DNA of 64,000 bases from Achatina immaculata (Eukaryota; Mollusca; Gastropoda; Stylommatophora; Achatinidae): NCBI GenBank assembly GCA_009760885.1, contig CM019716.1, positions 4,643,938 through 4,707,937 on the forward strand, read 5' to 3'. The notes under the pieces are model-generated. The model did not search any database. It was given only the letters and a program-made list of their open reading frames with translations, and was not told the DNA's origin. Shown here in pieces: positions 42,401 through 57,400 of the stretch. The first letter of the stretch is position 1. Every line of letters starts with the position of its first letter. A program made the translations under genes and the position numbers.

Positions 42401-45400
42401 TGTGCAGAATTCAAGTTATTTTGTGATCATGCCTGCATGCTGCACAGTCTGTGCAATATTCATCCCAAGTTATAGATAATGTGCAAAAAGTGATTATATT
42501 TTTTGTGAGGAATTCCAAATATCATTAACTCTTTCTGTGCGGCAGAAGAAACACGGACGTGTCATGGTGTGCGGGAGTAAAACGCGGGTCTTTGTCAGTA
42601 AGGGGGTATAGTTGTAAAATGGAATGGAAAACAGTATTTCCATGTACTTCTGTATACGTAATATGTGTCAAAGTGTAGCTAAATGAATGAAAATTTCATA
42701 AATGCAGAATTTTTTAGGAAAAAAGAAGTAATGTGATGTTTTTAGACATTGATTGTGGCCAGCTCACCATCGGCTAGGTCTAGATTCGCGCTACTTACCC
42801 CTACTTACCATCTAAGATGTGTAGATCTACTTGTCGATCTCGTATTGTGACTCCGTATTGCATTTCCGCTGCATGAATGTCTGAAATAACCTCCTAACTA
42901 CTCCTACCTACTTCTCCAGTTGTCTAAATATGTCTAAATCTACTTAGAAAACATTCAAGAGCAGCAGGGTGGACATAGGCTATGTCTATACCCCTATCTA
43001 CATCGTCAAAAACTGAAAAATTTCCATGCTTCGTGTCCTTGTTCTCGCTCGTAACTAGGCACGCATTCTCCATTTTGAAAGTGTCACCAGAATCGCGGAC
43101 GAAATATGTACAATGTAAATGTTACACCACTTGTTTTAATGGAACAAACAATGTCGAATTTTCGACCATACGCACGCTGGGGACCACCGGAAGTGTCGAA
43201 AATTTGACCATACGCACGGAAAGAGTTAAATTATGTTTTACAAGTGGATATATACAGCTCTAATGGTATGTAGAACACAATTTTATTAGTCAATCATAAT
43301 TTTCTTTGTCTACTTGGCTAAAAACATTTTATTTTCTCAACAGTTATTTTTTCCTTAAAAAACCTCTGCATTTATGGAATCTTCATTCATTTACAGTTTT
43401 TCTGATGTTAAACTCTTTCTATGCCTCAGGAAAAAAACATGGACGTTCAGTTGGAACTGGAATAAAAGCACAGGTCTTGATCTGTATAGGGGGTATAGTT
43501 GTAAAACGGAATGGAAAACAGTATTTCCATGTACTTCCATGTACTTATTACGTTTCAAAATATAACTAAATGTATGAAGATTTCATAAATGCAGAGTTTT
43601 TTAGGAAAAAAGAAGTAATATGACGCTTTTAGACAATGACTGTGTCCAGCCTTTCATCGGCTAGGTCTAGATCTACACTACGTACCATTTGAGATGTCTA
43701 GATCTACTTGTCGATCTCGTATTGTGATTCTATGTTGCATTTTCTCTAAATTAATGTCTGAAATAACCTCCTACCTACTTCTCCAGTTGTCTAATATGTC
43801 TAGATCTACTTGGGATATATTCAAGAGCAGTGGGGTGGTCATAGGCCATGTCCATACCCCTATTTACATCATCAAAAACTGAAAATTTTCGATGTTTCTC
43901 TTCCTTTTTCTCGCTCGGCATCACTCGTAACTAAGCACTCTTTCACCATTTTGAAAAGTGCACTGGATACATGGACGAAATATGTACAATCTAAATGTTA
44001 CACCGGTTTTTTTAATGAAACAAACCAAGCGTCACTATAGTGACGATACGTAGCATGTTGGTAAACCAGAAGTGTCACTATAGTGCCGAAAGGCCCAGGA
44101 AGAGATAATAAGTACTTTTAACATGGAAATAATTTGTTATATTCACTTTTCCAACTACAGTGCATAAATATCACAGCACCCATGCATTTAGTTCAGCAGA
44201 ACCGGAACGTCTGTGTTTTCACGGACTGAGTTAATCACCATAATTCAACTTTTATGTTGAATTAAACTAAACAACATTCATAACACAAGAACATTTCTGT
44301 GATTAAAAAAAAAAAAAAATCACTAATACAGTGCTTTACCAAGAAATAAAAGTAAGGTGTGCAGCAGGCAAGCCAAATTAAGTTTCTCCAACAACAGACA
44401 GATACAAAAAAGCACATGCGATTTTAAGTGATGAAAAGTCTTACATCTTCTACTGTAGCATAATCTACAATAAGAATCTTGGGATTGGACTGAGGCCATC
44501 TAGTTCCATGAAGAGCTGCTCGGGCTGCTACTGCATCCTCTTGTCTTTTGTACTATGAGGAGATGCATCAAAGTCATGGCTAAACTATAGTCAAACATAA
44601 AAATCTTAACATATGTCACGACTAAACAAATAAAACATTTATGACAAGAACTAAATGAAGCCCCATGTTCTATACCACTACTGCATGAAAGGGTCATATT
44701 TTTCTTGTCTGTGACACACCAAAAGATGATGTGGTCAGTACCAGCTTTCCTTACCTGACATCAAAACTGGTCAAGCACTGATATGTACAAAGTTTACATG
44801 GCTAAAAAGGCTGAAAGTTCGATACATAAACTTTTTAAAACCCAGCGCACGCAGAGATACGGCAACAAATTTAAGAAGGCATTAAAAGTCGCCTTAATTA
44901 AAAACATATTTTTTTTTCAAAAACACTTAAGTCACTGGTAATAAATACTATTTTACCACCCCCCCCCCCACATTTGTACATGAAAAAGTGTTTAAAAAAA
45001 AAAAAAAAAAAAGTAAAGGTAAAATCCTCATTTTCCATGCCATTAAGACATACTGGAGATGTGTTAGATCCTACTTCAGCACACAAATGTGCGATGTGGC
45101 CAGTATCATATCTGGCTGCATTTACCTTCCCAGATTTCTCTGGTAACCACTGGCCCATTCTCTGGTGTGGTAATACAGATACAGCACATGAAAAGTCTGT
45201 TTTTTAATTGCTACACTATCAGCAATGTCAACACTGTCGGCTTGTAACAAAATTTAACATTTGAAAAAAAAAAAAAAAAGACATCTGGTGGAATATAATT
45301 CAGATTTATATACGTACAAATTATCAAGCTACCCTAGGCCCTTCTCTCATCTCTGACACTTAACACTGAGAAGCTAGCTTTGTTAACAATTGATGAACTC

Positions 45401-48400
45401 ACAGCTCAGAGCCCATCTCTATAACATATTAACATGGAGAAGCTATGAACTAACAGAAATCAGAAAGTGTAACTCACAATTCAGAGCTCATCTCTGTAAA
45501 CATAATACTAACATAAAGAACTAGTGTTGTTAATGATTAATGAACTAACAGAAATCAGAAAGTGTAACTCACAATTCAGAGCTCATCTCTGTAACATAAC
45601 ACTAACATAAAGAACTAGTGCTGTTAACGAGATCAGAAAGTGTAACTCACAGCAGCTAAACAATGTGACTTGATAGCATTAATCCAGAAATATTCATCGT
45701 CCAATTCTCCTGACCGTCTCAGAAGCTCCTTGAGTTGACCAACAGTGAATGGTCTAACCAGGCCAGCAATGCGGACCACACGGTCAGGCGGGTTACGAGC
45801 CGGTGACTGGCTACCTGATACTGGTTCTGGCTCATCTACTGTGGGCAGTAAAGGTTTGCTGGGCCGCGTGACAGCAAACATTTTCTCTGTCAATATAAAA
45901 TTTACACAAATAAGGAACAAAACGAAAACATACAAGGATATACAGAAGAATTTACACAGGGAGTAACCTGATAACACAGGTAATTATAATCCTACCTCCA
46001 CCTATCCCTGCCCAATCCTTCAGGCAGAGCGGACACAAGTTTTATCTTATGACACAAATTCAGAAAGGATGAAGAAAAGAAGGTTTTCAGCAGAGGAAAG
46101 AACAGATATGAAGAATGAAGAAGACCAAGAAAAACCTACAAGAAAGATTGGTTATACCAAGGGTTTGTCATCCCATCCTTCCAGTGCCATTAAAACATCA
46201 CACAAAGCTTGCATGGTAGTCTGCCAACTTCTGTTTTCTGCAAGCTTTTCAACCTCATCAAGTGATTTTTTGCAAACTAAACTGCCCTCTCTTAACAATG
46301 TCCTCTTTAATGTTTCATACAGTCAACCTCTTTTTCTTCAGCCTGTTGTGTTCCACTTGATAGCTTGTTTTGGGATTCTCCGACTGTTTCTTCTCATCAC
46401 ATGACTGATATATGTCCATCTCCTTTTTTCTGATCACACTTGAGACAGGTTGTTTGCTCATTACTTTACACTGAGTATTTTCCTTAGGCATTTGTGTGCA
46501 AAAGAGTCTAATTTGTTGTTTATTTGTCATTAGTTATTTAGGATGTCATCCTAAATAAAGAAAGATAATCTCTGCTATAAGAAAAGTCATTTAAGGATGC
46601 ACCCAGACAGATGTAGGTTAGCAGAAGCAGGCATATGACTGAGATATGAGTGAAAGAAACAACGACAACAAATACTGGCAGGCATATATGACATCATTAC
46701 CTAGACGGTAAAAAAATTGGATTAACTACGACCAAAACAAAAGCTGACCAGATGGTCCAGATAGTAAAAGTGAGAGGAGGGAGTGAGTGTGTGTGTGTTG
46801 GGGGGGGGGGGAGAGAAATGATGGAAGGTCCAGAGTGAATAGAAACCACTAAAAAGATATGTCTACTTGGTTAGGGTGCTTCAACAAATGAGCTATCAAA
46901 GCCCTCTAACAGTTAGAGACCAGGGATAGAAAAGACTGAAGAATCAGGTAACATTAACCCTAACTCCAACATAAAGAATGAGAAAATGGGTGACATGAGC
47001 AAGTCTAAGACAAGAAAACTGGCCATCAAGAACAATAACAGATAAAACAGATGCAGAAATGCAAATAAAGAGAAATGTGAAGGAGTTCAAAGGAAGCTCA
47101 ACTTATTACAACACCCGCTGTGTAGATGCAGCCAGCCTGGAAAATAAGGCACTGTTCTAGAGCTTTCCAGAATCACTCACTGCCTGAACAACAGCAGAGT
47201 ACAGTGGCAGAAATATCCAGTTTCCCTTGATGGTCCGTGCCTTCTGGAATATACCATTCAGAATGTTGGCAAAATTTATCTCCTAAGCTGGCTTAATCTT
47301 GTTTTTGTATGTGGTCCAGACAAAGGCATTTGTCAACATACTGACTGCCGTATTATATGTGCTCATCTTACTCTGTGCTACTCCTTCCCACTCTCCTCAC
47401 CGTTTCTATCTTTGTAAAACTAGCATGACCTCTGTCTACTTTTATTACTAGTACCAGCTTTACCAGTCATCACTTCTCTCATCTCTCACCATACTATACT
47501 AAGTATTATTTCACAGTTTCATGGAACCTGGAATTACTATAATCTTGAACAATCCAAGAGGATGGGCTGCATATGAAATTTTCCAGTCAAACCATGCACA
47601 ACTCATCACAGCTTAGTTACTACATTTTCACATCATGAAATTGTCAAAGATATTTGACCTGTTTTAATGAGTTGCCATGATAAAAACTTGCAGCAGTGCC
47701 ACCTAACTATACCATAAAGATATGAGTGACAGTCAAAGCTGTCCACATACTGAACTGTTCTGCTACAACTTGTATCAAGGTTCAACAAAAGCAAAATGGC
47801 CAGATAGCATCCAGCCTCCTTACCTTTGCTCTCTTTATCAGGTATTGGGTCCTTGTTTATCTCCATTCCTGCAATGTCTGCCTTTTTCTTCTCTTCCTTG
47901 CTTTTCTTTGCTTCCTTCACCTTGGTCTTGCCAGCAACTTTTGGAGCAGCTGTGCTCAACTTGATGATCTTCTTCTCAGGCTCAGGTGCTACCTCAACAA
48001 GCTCTGGTGATGATTCAGCCCTTGTCTCTACTTTCCTGGCATCTTCATCCTCAGTTTTTCTCTCTTCTGCCTGTGGTGACTACAAAGATCATGGCACAGT
48101 TATTTCTCACAACATGCTGGAGTACATGATGAGACATACATGCTTAAAACTCTCACATCACAGAGCACTGTCATGTATATAATTAAACTTCTTAGACAGA
48201 AGAGTCTATGTTAACAAATGGAGAAATACTTGTAACTATGGTGGCAACAAAAACAAACAAACAAACAAAAAATACATTCACAATCTAGCTATATAACATG
48301 CACTACAGTCATGTTCTAATGATGTAATATTCAGATTCTAAGTACACATCTTTCTCAGCTTTTTTGCCCCCACAGAAGCAAAAACCTTGGTGAAACTTCC

Positions 48401-51400
48401 ACATTAAAATATTAAAATTAAAATTACATTCCATAGTTATGAATTACAAATTTGAAATGTGTGTAAATGCCCTGTAAAACATAGGAGCAAAGATGTTTCA
48501 TTACATGTTTGCATGTCTTGGGTGCTGTTTAGCAGGAATCAAATATATAAGTGTTTTCACTTCTTTTCCTGGATATTAAGCTGGTACAAATTCTCAAAAA
48601 TTTCATTTACACTCTTTCTCATGGTTCACAAATTTAAGGTTCCTATCAGAACTCCCTTACATTCAGAATCATTACCTGGACAGCATTTCTCTTAACTTTG
48701 ACATCCCTACGATCCTCTTCATGTTCGTCATAGTCTAGCGTGTTCACCACTTCTGTTTCCATTTCAAACACGGTCTCTGTCAGCTTCACATCTCCTATCA
48801 GGTTCTGAATGTCCACAAAGTCAAGCAACAAATTAAATGAAAAAAACTGTAATCATTTATATTGTGTCTCAGCCAAGTAACAAGCTAACTGTTTCAAAAA
48901 AAAAAAAAAAACAAAAAAGAATTCCTATTCCTTGCACAACGAGTCACATTTAAGCAACAAATAACAGAACTTTAACCCTCTATACACTGTCTCAAAGTCA
49001 AGTAAGAAATTAAATACAAAATTTACTTGTACCTTGTAAATAATATTATCTATAACATTATCTTAAATACACAAGAATTAATCTAACACTCAAACTAATG
49101 TTGCTTAACACACAAGCCACATTACTTTGAGAACATCTGATGAGATCTCCATGCTGGAAGTTCTCTTGGTTGTTTTAGCTGCCTTGGATGTCTTTGAGCC
49201 CCACTTCCTTTTCTTGGTCCCCTTCTTGGACGCAGCCTCCTCTTCAGCTTCTGCATTTGCAACACTTTCTGCTGCTCAAACAAATAATCAAATAAGGAGC
49301 TTTCCTCTATGCGAAGAGTTACTGATGCAAAGATTTATGTTTCATATACAAGTGGTCTGACAAGTCCATTTAGGGTAAAGATGTTCTCTCAAAGGCTAGT
49401 AACTAACAGCTGCATCATTTAACCCCTTTCCTGTTTGACCTACATTTTAAAAACTTGTAACTCATGTAGAAATGGTCATAAGACATATTTATGTCTTCAT
49501 TATCACCATTAACCTACCTCCATAATGCTGTATGCATGTTTATTTCAGTTTTAACAGTAGATCTAATCATCACACACAAATCTTTTTTTTTTGGCCAAGA
49601 TAACGGTAACAGCAGATGACACCTAGGGTAGTTAACTCGGTTTATTTCCATTCCCCAATTGGCCATTTTATTTAACTCTCACTGCTTGCAAACAGCACAG
49701 ACCAGAGCTAAAATGTAAGGACTAAGTTCTATGAAGAGTTAGCTCATACAAAACAGCTTTTGCTTGGCGAGTTAACTCATGACACATGGGAAAAGGGTTA
49801 ATAAAATGTCTTGAGCATATATTTCCAACTCCTACACAAGTATTTTCAATGTTTTTTTTAATGTCTGATTAGTTCCAGTCTTAACAGTAACAAAGATATG
49901 AATCCTAATCAACAATGTACAATCTGCCACTAAACCACATACACTCACATTATTTCAAGTACTTGTTTTATTATTCAATGATGGTAATTAGTCATTTCTG
50001 TCAAGCTGTTATATCTGCTTGTGCAAAGGTAAGTCAATGAATGGCAGAAACAGGAGAAGAGAGAAAAAAACAGGATGATAAAATGTATTCAGAATATAAC
50101 ATAAGCAGATGAACTCACAGAGTATGAAAAGTAGTTTTATTACAGTAATAAGCAGAGAAGTTGGCACAGGACAGAAACTGACAGTAAAGTTAAAACTGTG
50201 ATACATCATGCATATTAGAGCTGGAAGAGGGAATCACTAACAGACAAATGTGATATACCTGACAATGAAGTAACTCTTTTTTCTATTAGACCACACTAAC
50301 ATCATGAACAAGGCTCAATGTAAGCAAGAGAGTGGTGAGAATTATGTAAAGAATTCCAAGTTTGATGTATGAAATTCAAACAAAATGTGTACAGCACATA
50401 CAACAAATGTTCATTCAGTGATGTGGTACTGTCTGGTAGAGGAACATAAGAAGTTCATGTTATGGTTATGCACATGTCACAGAACTTGGCTAATAGAAAT
50501 TAAAACTTGATGAAACCTTTAGGCCGGTCCTGGAGTTGCGTCTTTTTACCAGCTCCTGGATTTAGTTCAGGTTTTGTTTTGTCTTGTTTGTCCTTTGCCT
50601 CATCTGCTTCATTAGCATGTCCCTGCACAACACACATGAAAAGGTTACTCACAAGTTTTCTCTGCAATACTAACACTTATCAACGAACTGCTAAAAGTTG
50701 ACAAAGTTCTCTCCACAGTTTTTAACATCAATCAAAGCTCAACAAAACTGTATATTATATTTTAAAACTACAAGATCACAACTGGGACTGGAAGCAAGCA
50801 GCTGACAAGAATACAGCTCTATAAAGAAAGCAATCAGGATTTGGATCTATTTTTTAGTAGTTTCCCAAAAGTTACAGAGTGAAAAACCAAGATGGTAGGA
50901 CAAATAGCGAATAATCTTCTCAAGTTTTTCTCACTGACAAAGTAGATAATGAAAGTGAAACTATCAACAAGTCTATCTCCAGATTCAGGAAAGGTAGACT
51001 AGTAAAAGAAAATAAACTCAGAACCAAATACCACCAGCCATTGCCCTTGCACTGAAAATCTGTCAGTGCCTTCCTAGCTGAGATCGGGGCCCTGATCTGA
51101 TGTTTCACTTCTCATCGTGAGGACAGAGGCCCAGATTTGATGTTTCACTTCTCATCGTGAGGACGGAGGCCCTGATTTGATGCTTCACTTCTCAACATGA
51201 GGACATCACAAAGCTGCCAGCACTTTCAAATAATGTTCTTTGTTCAGTAGGACAGTAAACTGTTCTTTGATATTCAGGTTTGGTCTGATAGAAACCACCT
51301 GTTGTCTGTAGTCTTTACACAGCATGATGGTTCAAAAGGAACTTGTCAGCAAAATCTGAGCAAACTGCAGTCACAACAATCATGCCTGAAGCATTGTAGA

Positions 51401-54400
51401 AAGTGTAGTAATCAATGTTCTTCTGCTATAGCAAAGTGTAGAAAGGATGTCTACAATACCTGAAGATACTTGTGAGTCGGGTACACATGACTAATAGCTG
51501 TCTAATACACTAATCACATCTAATCAAGTCTCTCTGGAAAGTTTCTATGTGTAAAAAGTGTCCACAAAGCACTAATAGGAATGCTGAACACAGTGTCTCT
51601 CTCACAGAAACTGATCAATACACAGACTGTTCTATTCATATATTTCTGGTGGAGTACTTGCCAAGTTGGATCATACAAATGTCTCATGCACAGCAACGAA
51701 GACTTTCTCTCTCTCCTGCTACTGCTGTTACCTGAACACTGACAGCACTGTAGGGCGTCTGCTGACTGCAGGCTTTGGGCTGCATGCTGGACTTGAAGAT
51801 TCTGTTTTTCTCACTGTTGAAACGGGTGACTTGGGGACTGCTGACCATCAGATTCTGGTGCTTGATGACTTAGTGTTACGAGTATGATGACTGATGTGTC
51901 ACTTGGATGTCATAATTTAGAATGACATAACGTTAAAAAATAAGCCATGCTGGAGGAAAACGATGACACACATTTGAAAGTTCTCAGGTTTGCATGGCCC
52001 ACAACCTTAGTTTCTAACAAATGTTCACTTCAGAATGAGCAGAATGTCAGTGTGTAATGAAGTCAATGGGTACAGAAAACAAATTGTTCATAGCAGTGTC
52101 AAATGTCTATAACACTGATCAGTATGCATTACATAAACATCTCCCACGGGTAGAAAAATAACATGTTCAGGTCTGACGGCTTAAAGCATCCTTGGTGAAT
52201 TCTTCGGACAGCACAGGTCTTGTACAAACTAGTCGGTAACCATGAAATCCCAGAGGGCAATGGAAGGTGTGATAATCCATGACAGCAATGCTGGGCTAGG
52301 GGTGGCGAAGCCTCTGAAGGATACAGCCACCTGAAGCCCTCTCATCCTCCTGGATATAGCTATTAAGTTGAAGCAATGCAAGGCAGGTAAAGAACTGTAC
52401 AATTTATAATACACAAATACACAAACAAAAGCTTACAGAAAACACGCATGTTTACTTTATTTTTTTCATTTTTAAACTTACTAAAAAAAATGTCAACAAT
52501 AAAAATTATCTATGTACTGCAGTGATAACCTTTCAGAATGACTAAAAATAACTCTAAGAACAAGTGTACCAGACTCCTCATTAAAAAAAAAAAAAATGAA
52601 ACAAATTTTCATTTAAAAAATAAATAATGGAAGAGAAGAAACAAAGAACTCTCCAATTTGTTCCGATGTGATGTTAATTAACTGTGCCCATCTCATCCAC
52701 ACTAAATTCTGCTTCAAAAATGACCGACAGAGCTAGTGTTCTTATATTATGAGAATGAAAGAAATAAAACTACTGCTAAAATTACGACTCTGTATTTTAA
52801 TAATATCCAACTATAAACTTTATCTTATCAATGCTTAATGTGGGCTAACTTATTTCAGATAATCTCTTCTAATTCACATCTAATTATGTGCTTTCAAGCC
52901 AGCAATTGGCAGCTTAAAAAATCCCAAAAAAGATTCTAAAGCTTAACAACAAAATATGTAATCTTCTTACATCTTACATCCTTCCCATGCCGCTAAACAT
53001 CACATAGGGCTCACAAGGTAGTTGGCCAAGTTCTCCTGTTTTCGGCAAGCTTTTCAACCTCATCATGGGATGTTATGCCCACTAATTTGGATTCTCTTAA
53101 CAATGTCCTCTTTAGAGTTTCACATGGTCAATCTCTTTTTCTTGGACCGCTATGTTCCACTTGATAGCTTGTTTTAGGATTCTCTGATCGTTTCTTCTCA
53201 TCACATGTCCAACATATCCATTTTCTTTTTTCTGATCACCCATGAGACAAGTTGTTTGCTCATCTGTCTTATCTCTTCATTATTCTTTAATTCGTTCCAC
53301 TTTATAACAAGTATTTTCCTTAGGCATTTGTCTTCAAAAGAGTCTAATTTCTTGTCTACTTCTTTAGTTGTTTTCCAGCTTTCATATGCAATAAATGAGG
53401 TAGATATTACATTTAAATTGAATAATCTTAACTTGGTTTTTGTGCTTATAACTTTTGAATGCCATTTGTTCTCAAGATTCTTGAAGGTCAATGGTGTTTT
53501 TGCAATTTGAATTCTAACTTCCCTTTTGGTGTCACCATCATGGTCTATGTAGATGCCAAGGAATGCAAACTGGTTTACTTCTTCAACAGCTGTTCCTTCT
53601 ATGTACATTTTTTCCTTCGTGATTAATGAAAAGTTTCATTATTGTTTTTTTCCTTGTTAATTTCTAGTCCTAATTTACTAACCAGTGAAGATAGGGTATC
53701 CGTTTTTTCGTGCATCGATTTCACATTGTCACTAATAAGAGTTATGTCAACTGGAAAATCAAGATCTTCTAGTTGGGTCCCATTACCCAATCATTGGCGT
53801 TTTACCTGTGCAGCATCTTTTCATTATAAAGTCTATGGCAATTCCAAAAAGCAAGTGAGATAATATATATCCTTGTTTCACACCTGTTTCAATCTAGAAC
53901 CATTTGTTCATTCCTCCTTTTGTGTTGACTGCACAAACATATCCATTGTAGAGATCCTTAATGATGTTGACAATCTAAAATGGTATTCCATATATTCCTA
54001 AAATTCTTCCTTTCCAGTTATTGCAGTCACTAAGGTTGCCTTTTTTTTGGTATTTTAACAATGATTCCTTAACAAAATATATACATATACAAAGAAACAA
54101 TTTTTTTTAATTTAAAAAATAACAGAGCTTAAAATAAAAAAAACTGAGCTTAACAGACAAAAAATAGAGCTTAACCAAAAAATTTTTAAAAAACCAACTA
54201 CTTATAGCTCACAATTTTAACTACCGCTTTTCTGCAATATTTCAGTTACTAACATATGACAAAAGTTAAAAGATAAAGTGATAAATGAGGCTTGATAAAA
54301 AGTCCAGTAACACTTGCTCCAGAGCAGCATTTCATAAGCCAGGGTCCATGGAGCAGAATTGAAAAATATCTTAGCTGCATGTGGGTTCTATTTATAGCTT

Positions 54401-57400
54401 TATTTTTAATGAAGGGTTCAAAGCTATTCTCACGCAAAAAAAAAGGGTTCACGGCCAAAAAAGCTAAGAACAACTGCTCCAGAGGCTATTTTCGAATGCC
54501 CAGATCTGTGTGTATGTGTGTACAATGTGTACATGCATTCCCTCTCCAGGCTACGTTATAACTGGTTTCAGAGGGAGCAAATGAAAACTATGATATTATA
54601 GATAAACTAAAGGCAATACAAAATGAGATTTACCAATAACTCCTCACTAAATTATGGCATTTTCTAAAAAAAAAAAAAAACATATATACTGTCCAAAAAA
54701 AAAAAAAAGAAACGCATTCATTTTCTATATGTTATGACAAAAATTTTTTTCCCAGGTATCTCAAACCAAAAACTGTCACCAAGATATCAGGTCAATAATT
54801 TTGCGTCAATTTTGCTATTCTCGTGTATAGTCAGAACGCAGTAGCTGCCCTTGCTAATCACGCATTTTTTTACCATAACTCACACTGATTTACGGAAACG
54901 TCATGGTTTTTGTGGTGAGCGCAACTCACTTCCCATGCAAATGAAGCCCTATAAAAGGATGAGGTTACACAAATTCAGTTAATTTTCAAGCAGACAATTA
55001 TGGTGCATCTATTGCAAAATTTACGAAACATTACTATTTGTCGCCTGCAAGCAGGCGAAAGTCAAAGTCAGGCATTTAAATGTGCAGCAGAGTACCATCA
55101 GTCGACTTTGGCACCATTTCCAAGCTACTGGCTCAACTGGAGACCGTTACCGCAGTGGATGACCCAGGATGACAAAAGCAGCTGATGACCGCTTTATTCT
55201 GGTTCATCACCTCTGAAACAGGTTTACAACAGCTTCCTCAAGTGCCTAGTCATTGCTTGCAGGATGTCATGTGTCTGATCAAACTGTCTGGAATAGACTG
55301 CATGAAGCTAGACTGGTGGCACAACGACCTCACAGATGTCCTGTCTTAACGAGCCACCATCACCAAAATCAACTTGTTTGGGCCAACCAGCATCGGCCCT
55401 GGACAACTGACAATCAATGGAGATGTGTCTGGTTTAGTGATGAATCTTCCTTTTTGTTGCACCGCCACAATATGCGGAGAAGGGTCTACTGTAGGCCAAA
55501 TAAATGCTTTGCCCAAAATTGCGTTGATGAAGCTCCGCTGCATAGTGGTGGTGTAATGATATGGGGAATGATCAATTTCAATGGAAGGAGTCCATTGGTG
55601 CAGATTGAAGGAAGCCTGGATGCGCAACAAAATGTCAGTGAAATTCTTCTATCCCATGTCCTTCCATTTTTGGCTGCGTAAAGGTCTGTGTTTCAACAGG
55701 ACAACACCAGACCACATTCTGCACAGTTCACCACACAGTTCATGACTGCCAACAACATTCTCACCCTTCCCTGGCCATCCCTGTCTCCAAACACAAATCC
55801 CATCGAGCAACTACGGGATGAGCTGCAAAGGCATGTTTGTCAACGAAACGTTTCTCCAGCCAATCATCGTGATCTGTGGCTGGCACTCCAGGAAAAGTGG
55901 GGAGGCATTCTACAGGCGCACATCAGACATCTGATCGTCAGGAGATGCCAGATGCTGATCGATGCAAGCGGAGGCCACAAACCATACTAACTTGAGAACC
56001 CCTGAGACTAACAAATTCTCATCACACAGATGCAAAAAAATGTTAAGTGAGTGTTTAAACCCTTTGGTATTATTGTATGCAATGTGAAAATTTTATTCAT
56101 TCAATTTAAAAAGCTACAGAATATCAAAGTTATGGCTTAAATTGGGTTATCAGTAGTTACGTGTTTCTTTTTTTGGACAGTATATACATATATATAATTT
56201 ACTTCAAAAATTTTAACTGAACATTAAGAAAAGTCTATGTTTTAAGTTATAAAAATCTTAAGTAATGATACAGTCTGACAATACAAGAAAACTTATCATC
56301 AACTTTTATGTTAGATGAAAGCAAGATACAACATGACAACCCCTGACTTGATTCCAAACAAATACGTAGCATGTTATGATGACAAACAGCTACAGCAACA
56401 ACACATACAAACACGACACACACACAAAGAAACAAAAAATCCCTACCTTGACAGCAACCTTCTGTCCATCACCTTGATGTTGAGCACTAGTTTTAGGCTC
56501 ACTGACAGACAGTCAACAAATGCAGAAAGCAAAGATAAAAATGCAAGAATTAACCATCATTAATAATCTGCTCTAATAGGAACACATCAACTTGTACAAG
56601 AGTGACTTCCACAACAAAAAGTTATACAAACAAAAAAACATTTGGAGACTGACCAAGACAAACAACACAAACACTCACAGCTAGATTCTCAGAAACAGAT
56701 TAGTTTCTAGAAAACATACTGGAAAAGACATCAACTTAAAACATGAAACAGATGTAACAAAAAGGCTTAAAATAAAATCAGACAAGAATAACATGTACAC
56801 AACAACTACTCAAAAACACAAAACAGCCTACAAGCAGAACATACACAACTACCCAGAAACACTAAACAGCATACAAGCAGAACTGCCAAACAAAAAAAGC
56901 CTGCAAGTAACTGTGATGAGGGCTGCACTAAACACAAAAGAAACTTCAAAGTCTCTAAACTGATTACATATTTTACGCGTGGGTTGTGTGTATTATAGAC
57001 AATAAAGGATATAAGAAAACAACAAAATTTATAATTTCTATTTTTTTAAAAATATCTTTCAGATACCTTTCTGAAAGTTTAGTTATTACCTTATTATGAA
57101 GATGTGATAAGAGATGACTTCTTTCTCAAATTTTCTGTTAAGTGCTTGCCTCTATATATTTTCTCAGATTTTCTAATGAGTACCTGGCTCTTTTCATTTC
57201 TCAGATTTTCTAATGAGTACCTGGCTCTTTCCATTTTCTCATATTTTCTAATGAGTGCTTGGCTCTTTCCATTTTCTCAGATTTTCTAATGAGTACTTGA
57301 CTCTTTTCATTTCTCAGATTTTCTAATGAGTACTTGGCTCTTTCCATTTTCTCATAGTTTCTAATGAGTACCAGGCTCTTTCTGTTTTCTCAGATTTTCT

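Larger units (their letters stand above)
38538..44234 (+). mobile_element. piggyBac relic with nested insertions
   Basis: The left end TTAACTCATTCCCTGCAGGA (38538-38557) matches the terminus of the MITE at 31801. A candidate right end at 44231-44234 reads GGACTGAGTTAA, whose complement TTAACTCAGTCCGTG resembles the left end. Between them lie a broken transposase (38770-40540), a tandem repeat, a twin-primed LINE (40664-41769) and two MITEs (42525-43229, 43408-44108). Subtracting the nested elements leaves about 3.2 kb, reasonable for piggyBac. The left end and transposase are firm; the right boundary is inference. Confidence 0.65.
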
